Below are positions 18,563-30,500 of a stretch of 64,000 nucleotides of DNA, one piece after another. Made by a program: the position numbers and the translations under genes. Under the pieces are notes generated by a model, which saw only the letters and a program-made list of their open reading frames with translations, made no database searches and was not told where the DNA came from. Origin of the DNA: Bacteroidota bacterium. Its GTDB lineage: Bacteria > Bacteroidota > Bacteroidia > B-17B0 > Aurantibacillaceae. The stretch spans positions 1-64,000 of the forward strand of contig JAFDYB010000023.1 of NCBI GenBank assembly GCA_018267655.1. The letters are read 5' to 3'. Position 1 is the first letter of the stretch, and every line of letters begins with the position of its first letter.

Positions 18563-21500
18563 ATGAAAGTAACTGCAAAATTAACCCAGCTGACAAGATT
18601 ATTAACCGTAGTGGTATTAGTTTTTTTAGTATCACATAAAGGCCATGCTAAACAAATACCAACGGTAACGGGTATTTTAAAAACGAGCTCGGCTTTGAGC
18701 ACAACGGTAATCGCTGGAACACCTTCTGCGATAAATACAATATTGGTGCCGGTAGTTGCAACTGCGAAAGATTATAATATCCAAAACACGATTTCATTGA
18801 AATACGATTTAGGAACAGATACATTTTTCCTGGCAAAAACGGATGTACGAGTTAAAGTGACCATCAACCGTTGGGATTTTACAAATACACCACTTCCAAC
18901 AACAAGCAGAAAATTATCGATCAGCATCAATAACAAATTAAACCAAGCCATATTAGAACAGTCATCAGTTAATTTAACGAATGGTTATAAAATAACAATG
19001 ACAGTGGATAGTATTTGGGTAAATGGTGCGTCAGTAAAAACATTGCCAAGATATGTTTCTGTTGAGTCAGAAATTAACATGGATCGCTATTACGATTTTT
19101 CTTCTCCTTCACTTACAACAGTTAATATGACAGGTATCACGCCTTTGGATGATGATTGTGATGGTATCATGGATGAAGTAAAAGTCAATTGGGCTTCATC
19201 TCCTTCCATCGTAGCTGAAGAATTTCAATTGGAATGGACATATGTAAATAATTATAATTCTATTGGAGGCTCGTATCCTCCCAGCGCTTTTACTACGGAC
19301 TTCAAAACAAACTCTACCCGTATCACGACATCAGATAATTCTTATAAATTATCATTACTGTTTGATAAAGGTTATATTGCTTTTAGGGTAAGGGCTGTTG
19401 GAAGGAATTATTTAGCCCCAACAGAATTTATGTATGGGCCATGGACATCACTTGATCAAGTCAACATGGGTTCATTGTCTTCCAACGAATTATATAGTGT
19501 CATAGCGGAGCATGAGAAAATAAAGAACTGGCAATATTCAAGTACTTATGCCGAAGAAGGAAAAAAGAAAGAAGTCATCAATTATTTTGATGGTAGTTTA
19601 CATAACCGACAAACAGTAACAAAAGTAAATTCTGATAAGAACGTTATTGTGGGAGAGACCATGTATGATTTTCAAGGGCGTCCTGCGGTTAACATTCTTC
19701 CTGTTCCTGTTGTACTTAACTGCACTAGTACTGGTTCTGAGCCTTCCATTAAATACTACAATAAGTTTAATGTGGACGATACTAATAAAGTATATTCTAA
19801 GAATGATTTTGATTTAGACGCGTCGGGAGCTTGTAATTCTATTTCTGCTCCAATGGACACAACCTCAGGAGCATCACAATATTATTCAAACAATAACCCA
19901 AATAAAAACCAACAACAAAGCTTTTTACCACATGCAAAAGAATATCCGTTTACACAAATAGAATACACTCCCGATAATACAGGGCGCATCAGAAACCAAA
20001 CAGGTGTTGGAAATGATTATCAGTTTGGTTCAGGAAAGGAAACTAAGTATTTGTATGGGCAACCAAACCAAATACAAGTGGACAGATTATTCGGTTCGGA
20101 AACAGGAGACGCCTCTCACTACAAAAAAAATGTGGTAATCGATGCCAATGGGCAAACGAGTGTTACCTATATGAACCAGGAAGGTAAAACAATTGCAACT
20201 GCATTAGCAGGTGTTCCGCCTACAATTGGGACTTCAACAAATACACGTTTGGATTCTTTAGAATATGCCGGACAAAATCAAAATAAATTAACGGTTGATT
20301 TGTTTAATAAAAATGCGATGGGTGTTAGCAACTTAAATACTGTCCCAGCATCAAATGATCAAATCGCTTTCACTACACAGTTGTTAGTGCCATTTAAAAG
20401 TTTGTACGAATTTAAATACGACTTAAAGATTGACACGTTGGGAGATGCATGTTTAAGACCTAACATTTGTATTTCCTGTGTTTATGATTTAGAAATACAG
20501 GTGAAGGATGAGTGTGGTGTTGATTTAATTACGACTGTAACCAGTACAGTAAGCGGAAATCCTTGGCCGTCGAAACCAATAAAATATGTTACCGGAAAAG
20601 TTGACACGACAGGAAATAAATTAACCTTTAATATTCACTGTACGAGCCCTAATTTATTTAAGGATTCGGCAAAAGTGAATTTACTTTTAAAACCCGGTGT
20701 TTATACGGTAAGTAAAATATTAAAGGTAAACCAAGAGGCTAAAGATTTTTATGTAAAAAACTATCTTGATTCTGCGAATAATAAGTGCGTAAAAACACTT
20801 AGTCAATTTCAGGCAGATGCCTTATCAAAAATTGACACTTCCGATTGTTATAATACTTGTGCATCTTGTGTAGCAGCTTTAGGAAGCAAGGATGATTTCG
20901 TTTCTTCAGGGCAAGGAACCGATGTGCAATGGGAGTTTTTAGTTAATCAATGTACCGAACCATGCAGACAAAAAACCTTGTGCGATAATACTTATGATAT
21001 GATGTTATCGGATGTGAGTCCTGGAGGTCAGTACGGTAAATTTAATTCCATTACGTATAGCGCAGCAAGCGAACCTATTTCTGTTTATAATACTGCCAAT
21101 AGTTTAAATCCAAATATTATTCCCGGTTCGTATGCGAATTGGCAACATCCTTTAATGCGTTTAAATGGGAATTTTTATAATATGTACTTGGATGAGAATG
21201 GCGTAAGGACAAAGGTAAATCTTTCTGAACCATCTCCAGGTGTTTTTGTCCCTCCTGTTGTAAATACATCTTCAGTATATTTAGATGGTGTTTCTGGATT
21301 AAAATATACCTATCCTGAAAACTTACAAAAACTTTCAGATTTTATCCCGATCTGGGATCCAGGTTTTGCAAAATCATTAGTGGTATTCCATCCTGAATAC
21401 GCTTACTACGTGTCTTGTTCGGAACAAGCAATTAAATTTACCGGAGATAACCGCTCAAGTGATATTTTTGATAGTTTGTTATTGGTAACCGAAACATTTA

Positions 21501-24500
21501 ATCAAGCATTAACGTTAGGTATTATAAAATCAAATTATACTTTGAATGTTCCTGCCATCAATAAAATAAAAGACATTTGGTTAACCCCAACTGGTAACTA
21601 CGATCCGTTTTTCACAAACAATAATTTTCAATATACAACTTCCACTAATCCACAAACAGGAACGAAAACAAATATTGTGATGGCAGGTGGAGCGCCTTAT
21701 AATGTAAATCTTCAGTCTCAAATGAATTACATTATAAATAATTACCGTTTTATAGGTTCAACACCTTATACGATGGCTGACATAGCTGCTGTATTGACGC
21801 GTTGTGGTAATAATTTTGGCGCAACACCAACAGCAACCTGTTTAGCATTTGGTAAAGATTATTATCCTTATACTACTCCTCTAAATGATAGTATCCGTAA
21901 TAAAGAATGGAGATTGTTCAGACAATTTTATTTTTCTGAAAAGCAAAAGTTACAATTTAAACGCATGGATTTTTATGCCAAGCATGGAGATGATGCCTAC
22001 TCTAATTACTATGGCGGATGTAATGCTTGTATTGGAAACAGTAGTTATAATCCCTTTATTGCCCAAATGCTTATTACAAATCCGTTTTTACAGCCTTATC
22101 CAATTTCCGCTTACTTTGATTTATCGCAGCCTTGCGGCTATGCTACATCTTCAAATTACGGAGGTGTAACCAAACGTTTTTATGACCCTGCCAATACAGG
22201 ATTGAATACAGGAAGTGTAGGATCATTGCTATATCAAACAACTGGGCAATGTCCTTTAGCGTTTCAATTGCAAAATTTCTTAAGTGCGATGGCGACAAAT
22301 TCATTATTAAATTCAGCTGCATCAACGAGTTTAAACACAGTCAGTGAATTTAATCCTGATTTATATTTAGCTGTTAGTGGGGGTGTTATGCCTTCATCAT
22401 TTGTAAATTATAATTGGCAAATGATATCTTCTTCAGGAAATTTATTTACCGCAAATATTATTAACCCTAGCACCAGTCTAGTAAAATGTACGGTTACATT
22501 GGATAAAACAGGAACAACCATTCCTAGTTTTTCAAACATCATCAGTTTAAATTCTTTGGTATATGATCCTACTGGTATCGGAACAGGTGCATTTAAGGCA
22601 GTAGCGGTGTATGTTGTAGGAACAAGCACCTTGTCAGCAAACATCACTGGTAATTCATGTATTAATGTAAAAGACTGTAATTTTGAACCTCAGTGTACAG
22701 CTAACCAGTTTGCATCCGAAATGTCAAACTTGTTGAGCTATATGCAATCAACAGGTGTATTACTAGTATCTGGAACTACCAATCTAGCATCCAATCCAAG
22801 CTTAAATGCTTTTTTAACTCCAACCATTAAAGGAACTTTAGGCACACCGAATTCAAATATGGTGTATCAATTTGTCGGGCCTAATAAACTAACGTTTTAC
22901 GATAGTTCGAACCCGACTACAAAAATCGTTTTAACGGTAACAGTTAGCCCATCAGGTTCGGGCCCAAGTATTAAAACATTTGCTAATATCAGAAGTAATT
23001 ACAACAACTTATTTAAAATGGATGGGTTGAATGTATCCGGCGTAAAAATTTCAGATATAGACGGAAAAGCAGAAAAAATTACGCCAACACAAACTATTGG
23101 TATTAGTATGGGTACTTGTGGTTTACCTGAGCCTGCGGAGTGTTCCGAAAAAGAACACAAAGTTCGTAAAGATTTAGAATTGTTAGTGAACGAAATTTTA
23201 AGTACCAAACCACTTAATCCGAATGTGGACTTGTTTACTTTAGCCAGTTTCTCTTCTTTATTAAAATCGTATGTGCCAACTACAGTATCTTCTACGAATG
23301 GAAGTTATAATTTTAGCGGCGCACCAAATCCTAATTTTGATACGCTTAAAATAAATATTGCAAGTACAGGAGAAACTGCTCCATGTACGTTTAAACTTTT
23401 TCATTACAGAAATAACGGAACAACTTATAATTTTCAGAATATTATTAATGTTTCTAAATTAAGCGGGATTGGTGCTCCAAGCATAGCGGGGAATTACACT
23501 TACTTTAAAGCATTGGCAACTTATTCCATTGGCGCATCAACTGTTAAAGATACCATATATGGTTATTCATGTTGGCCAATCAAAAACTGTGATCCTTGTC
23601 CTCCAAAACCGGCACCAACAAATTCTCAGGCTAAATTAGACAGTTCCTATGTTGCTGCAGGCAAAGCTTCTTTTGATGCTAATTTACCTGCTTACGATAT
23701 TTATAAAACAGCAGTTGATACGTTGAATGCAAAAATGGGTTGGACGACTGCAAGCCCTAATTATGTTCCACCAATGGATTTTTTAACCTACGCAAATACA
23801 GGATTTATCAGTGCGAAACAATATGTAAAATTCGTTACAAATTTTGACACCTTGATTGATAATAAGGTCATGTTAAAACCTGATACTTTTGTGTATAACT
23901 ATGGTAATTTGGTAAACTGTAACAAAGATTTTAATCGTTACGTTAATGCCATAGTAGCATATAATATTAGAGCGACATCTGTCTCAGGAGCAACTATTTT
24001 ATCTGCAATTAAAGATTCTACATTTTACTCTAATCATTTATGTGACAGTTCATTTAAATATGTCAAGTATTTAAGAAGCTATCCTGCCGCTGGACCAAAT
24101 CCGGTAGGCATATTAGCGTATTTTGGAATAACAACGCCAGTGCCTAATTATACAGACTCCTGTAAAAAATTATATGAAAAATACATTAAAATTCATGCGC
24201 AGTTTTTAGCAAACCCAGTTGTTCAATCAAATTGTAAAGAAGCAAATATCAACCATCCACTTTATAGCTATGATGAGATTGTAAAAGCTAACTTATGTTG
24301 CACGACACAAGGTTTAACTGCTTTTAATAATTATATTAATAGTTTGGCAACGGCTTCCGTGAGTTGCCCACCGTCTTTACCTTCAATAACTAGTTGTACA
24401 ACAGCAGCTGCAGTTACAAGTAATCAAGATCTATGTCAAAAATATTATACAACACTGAAAGTTAAGTTAAATCAATACAATGCATCGCCTTATTCTGCTG

Positions 24501-27500
24501 CTCATACCCATACTTTAAATCCATTGATTTATCCAACGTTTAATTCGTTTTTGTTGGCGGGTTATTGCGATTGTGTATTAAATTATATTGGATACTTAAA
24601 TACTTATATTACAGCCCCAGCCTCATCCACCTTAACCTTACCAGTGGATATTGATAATTATCCGGGCTGCCCTCATTCGGTAGCACCTCCTCAGGATTCA
24701 TGTAAAAAATTATATGAGACGTATCTACAAACTGTAAATGCATACAACAATTACATAAAAAATAATAAATTACCGTATCCATTAATTACGGCTATTTTTA
24801 GTCCGGAAGAGTTCATTAAAAACTATTGCAACTGCGCTAAGAAATTTATTGCCAATCTGCAAGGTGTTATAAATGGTGTGAAGCCTACCCCTGAACAAAT
24901 CAAATTAATGACGGATCTACCATCGTCTTGCGAGAAGCCATGTACCAATGGCCCGCCTGATTCAGCTTTTGTTTTCCCTCCTTACACTAAGTATGATAAT
25001 CCATGTGTACAACAGCAAATCAATTTAGCCCTGCAAAATGCTGCAAATGCTTATCAGCAATATAAAGACAGTATGACCACAGTATTTGCGGATTTATACA
25101 CCCGACATTGTTTAAGTGCAATGGAGAATTTTACCTATAAATACTGGGATAAAGAATACCATTATACGTTGTACTACTATGATCAAGCGGGAAATTTAAT
25201 AAAAACCATTCCGCCAGAAGGTATAGAGTTTGTTCCTGTTACTTCCTATTTAGACCCATTGGAACAAAAAGTAATCAGTGATAGAACTTACAATCAGCAG
25301 AACGTGTTTACCACTCACCGTATGGCAACTACGTATATTTATAACTCCTTAAATCAGTTAATATTCCAGTCTTTACCGGATCATGACAATATGGATATTT
25401 GCGATGGTGTAAATCCGAACGGTTTAGACACAGGCTTAGTAATTAACTCCGTTCAATTTGTCACTGCAAATAAAGGGTACTTATGTGGTTACATTAAAAA
25501 CAGCACAGGATATAAACGTGGTTATGTATACACAAGTAATGACGGCGGAAATTTTTGGACTAAAGTAAACGGTGTTACCTCAGGTGATTTACAAAAAGTA
25601 CAATTTGTTACAGCTACAAATGGTTTTGCTGTATCTAACTTTGGTATGGTATTTAAAACTATTGACGGCGGAAACAATTGGGATTTATTAACGAGTTTAT
25701 ACAATCCAACATCCGGCACACGTTTTACAGGTACTTTAAATGATTTATACTTTACTTCAACAATAGGCGTAGTTGGAGGAAACAAACAAGCGGGGGTTAC
25801 CTCTTCTATTTATTATACTACAAATAATGGGGCAAGTTTTACGCCCGCTACAGTTACCGGTATGGCAAATGGCGATACCATATCTGGATTTACTTTTGAT
25901 GGTACAACTTATATTGCTACTGCCAGAAATGGAAATGTAGGTAAGATGTTTACTTCTACGAATGCTACTTCATGGACACAAGTAACAAACTTTGCGGCAA
26001 ATAATTTACGCAAAGTGCAGTTTATTTCTAACACCTTGGGCTATGCTATTGGAGAAGAAGGAACCTTATTAAAAGTTTCAACACCTTTAACAGCAACACC
26101 AAATTGGCAATTATTGCCAACGAATGTGTTAGGACATTTTAATGATATTTACTTCAAAAACGCTACTGATGGTGTTGCAATTATTGATAGTGTTCCTGGA
26201 AAAGCTAAAATTTGGAGAACATTTAATGGCGGTTTAACGTGGCAATTATTGAGCGTTGGGGGTGATTATTATAACTCATTACAATTATACGATGCTACTC
26301 AAGATAGATTAATTGCTGCGGGTAAAAATGGTTTATTAGCAAAAGTGTTATTAAACGTCCCTTCATTTGGTATCATTAAAATAAACACACCAAATACCAA
26401 TAACAATAGTTTTGCCGACGCAGATTTACACAATCCGAGTGGTTCGTTACGATCAATCGTGGTAAGTGATGCCTCTCCAATAATTTATACTTCTTATAAT
26501 GCACAGGCTACTGCACCAACTTGGTTATCTATTAATACAACAACATTAAGCCCTGCAGTTCCTGCAAGTGATGCGTTGTTTACTAAAGTATTAATGATGG
26601 ATTCAGTTGCAGCTAATCCATACTTAAAAGCAATCTTATTAACTAGCAACGGAAAACTATATTCGTTTTACAGAGCGTTCTCATCAAGCGCTGTTATTTG
26701 TAAACCGGTTAATGTAAGCGGTGGCTTTAGCGGTAAATTCTTTATTGACATTACTTCAAACAATCAAACATTCACTACACCGGTATATGCATTTGATACA
26801 ATAAGCAAAAGAATGTACTCTATTAATTTCTCCGGTACAATTGCTAATGCTACTCTGCTAAATAATAGTACGCCGATAACCAAAAACATTAAATCGATTG
26901 ACATACACAATGCCTCTAATAAATTAATGATGGTGGGCAATTCAGGACATATTGAATACACGCAGGATGTTACTGTAAACCCAATTGTATGGAGTGATGT
27001 AACTTTAAACACATTACCGGTTGCTATTACTAAAGTGAGAACCGTATCTGCCAATAATTACATTGCCACAGGTATTGATGGTGCTATTTGGAAAAATGTA
27101 ACCAATGCTTCGACTTGGTATTTAAAAAATTCAGGTACTGTAGAAAAATTGAACTCTATGGCAGTTGATAATACTGGTAAAGGTTTAATTGCGGCTAACA
27201 ATGGAAAATTATTTACATTAACTAATGCCAATACTCAAACACCTTTATTAGTTTCAGTAACTAACCCTGCAACTGCTCATTTAACGGATGTGGCTATTGA
27301 ACCTACAGGAACATCTGCATATGTAACTGCTGCAAATGGTAAAGTATTGTACATACCTAATTATGTGACTCCGGTTGTCTCGTTAGCTTCTTCTCCGTCA
27401 CCAGTGTCAGTAAACGGTGTGGCTTATAAAAATGGAGTTGGTGCGATGGTAGTTGGTAACAACGCGTTTATGGGTAATTATTTTGCAACTAACGCAAGTG

Positions 27501-30500
27501 TAACTAAAAATTTATTTACCAAGGGTTTAAATAGCATTCATTTTTACGATGTAAATAATGGATTGGTGATTGACTCTAATAATGTGATACGCAGAACAAC
27601 TGATGGCGGTACAACATGGTCGGTTATTGTTCCTACAAACAATAGCCCTGCTTTAACTAAAGTATTCTCAACATCCACAAATATCGGTGTATTGATTGGA
27701 ATGAATAAATATGCCAATGTTATTAACGGAACAGGTTTAACGCCAATTACGGTACCTTCTGCTGTACCTGCGGGAACAGATTTTTATGATGTAAACTTTA
27801 ATAGCTCAAATTCAAATGGTGTAATCGTTGGTTCTGCCACTCGTGCGGCTAAAATTGTTCCATCTGGAAGTAGTTTTGTTATAACATATATTGGTCAGGC
27901 TATCAGCCCGCCAAAAGTACCTGACTTCAGAGCAGTACACGTATTTAATAATAATACATTTATTGCTTCAGGTACAAAAGGTATTATCTATTATTATAAA
28001 GGTGCATCGTTTACACAGCAACAATCTTATACTGCGCCTGCAGGTCTAGCACAAGTAAATATTATTTTAAAAGATATTTATTTCCATGATTATTATACTG
28101 GTTATGTAGTAGGTAGTAATGGTGCGGCCTATAAAGTGATTTTAAATGATAGCATAGGGAATTTAGGAACATCAACCAATGCCTTAGCTTGGCAGTCTTT
28201 CTGCTCTAATGCCTTGTATATGAATTATACGACTAATTCTCAAATCCGGAAATTAGATTTTAACGCCATCGCATTTAGTAATCGAACTAATGGCATGATT
28301 GCTGGAGCTGACAGTAATATTGTAATTGGTAGTATTGCTCCAAACCGTTATGCCCGTTTAATGAAAGAACAATCAGGCTATTACTCAACACGCTTTTGGT
28401 ATGATAAATTAGGACGTTTGATTGTATCCCAAAACACTAAGCAGTTTAATAAAACTAACCCTTCAAACATAGCTATTAAACAAGCATTCAGTTATACGCT
28501 TTATGATCAATTAGGTCGTATTACTGAGGTAGGTGAGAAATATGAAAATCACACAACAGGTTCTACTAAATTTAACAGCATATTTGGTAGCTTGGTAAAT
28601 GGCTATTACAATAACAATACTATTGACGATGCTAAGTTCTTAACCTGGATTACCGGTACTGGAAGCAGAAGAGAGGTGACTAAAACGTATTACGATGTAC
28701 AAAGTATATTGCCTTTAACCTATACTCAAAATAATTTACGCAAACGTGTTGCTACATCAACTTTTGAAGATGTGTTTGACGGAAATGATTTAACTTATAA
28801 CCACGCTACACATTATACGTATGACATACATGGCAATGTAACTACCTTATGGCAAGAGAATACACAAGTTGCAGTTGCAGGGCAAAACATTAAACAAATC
28901 GATTATCAATTTGATTTAATAAGCGGCAAGGTTAACAAAGTAATTTATTCTCCAGGAAAGGTTGATCAGTTTATACACAGATATAGTTACGACGCTGATA
29001 ACCGAATTACTAAAGTAGAAACAAGCACCAACGACTTACAGTATGCCTTAGATGCGAAATATTTTTATTATGCACACGGGCCATTGGCAAGGGTGGAGTA
29101 TGGCAAGGATCATGTACAGGGTATGGATTACGCCTATACGTTACAAGGTTGGATAAAAGGTGTAAATAGTACCACACTTAAAAAAGCAAAAGATATGGGT
29201 AGTGATGGTGATAATAGCTTTGCAAACCCTAATGGTAATTTTGCCAGAGATATAATGGGCTACTCACTTAATTATTATCAAGGAGATTACGAAGCCGTTA
29301 ATTTTGTAAAATGGAATACTGCAAGTAGACGTTTTGAAGCATACAATAGCGGTTCTGACTTGTTTAATAGCCGAAGCGATTTATTTAATGGTAACATTTC
29401 GGCAATGGTTACAAGCATTAGCAAAGTAGATTCTACGGCTTCAGGAGTAATAAAAGACCCAATAGCTCTGCCAATGGGTAATGCTTACCGATACGACCAA
29501 TTAAACCGCATTAAACGGAGCTCGTCGTTCACCAATATAGACACATTAAACAACATTTGGTTGAATAATGGCGTAACCATTGCGGGACTTTATCGTAACA
29601 CCTTTACATACGATGCTAACGGTAATATTAAAACCCAGGTTAAACGCGATTCTGTAGGTGGAATGATAGATTCATTAGTATATAATTATGAAATGATAAC
29701 AGCGGGCAAAAAGAAACGTAACCGCTTGTACCATGTAAATGATTTTGTAACCAGTACGCCTGCTAATTTTGGTGATATTAAAGACCAAGGCGCATTTGTA
29801 TCAACACCAAGTTCGATTAACCTTGTAAACAATTATAGTTTTGATGAGATTGGTAATTTAATTAAAGATAAGGCTGAAAAAATAGACACCATACGATGGA
29901 TGGTAACGGGTAAAATAAAAGCTATTATTCGAACGCCGGGTAGTACAAAAGAAAACTTGTATTTCGATTATGATGCTCAAGGCAATAGAATTGCTAAGCA
30001 TGTTTACACCAGTGCCAATGTTTGGAAAAACTCAACCTACTATATAAGGGATGCTCAAGGTAATGTGATGAGTGTATACAACAAAAAACCTGTGTCATCA
30101 AGTATGAGCTATAAATTAGCCGAGCAACATTTGTATGGCAGTAGCCGCATAGGTATGGTTAATTCAAATATGGAAATGATTGGTGCTCCTCCGGTACCTG
30201 ATACCTCAAAATCATATTTGGGTAACAAACAATATGAGCTCGCCAACCATTTAGGTAATGTAATAACAGTAATTAGCGATAAGAAAATACAGATAGCGAG
30301 TGCAACAACACCTACATTGGTTGACCACTATGTTTCAGACCAAATTAGTGCCTCAGACTACTATCCGTTTGGTAGTGTAGCCAAAGGTCGCTCTTTCTCA
30401 AGCCAATCTTACCGTTATGGATATCAAGGTTCTGAGAAGGACAATGAAGTAAATGCAGAAACCTACTCAACATTTTACCGCGCACTTGATACCCGATTAG

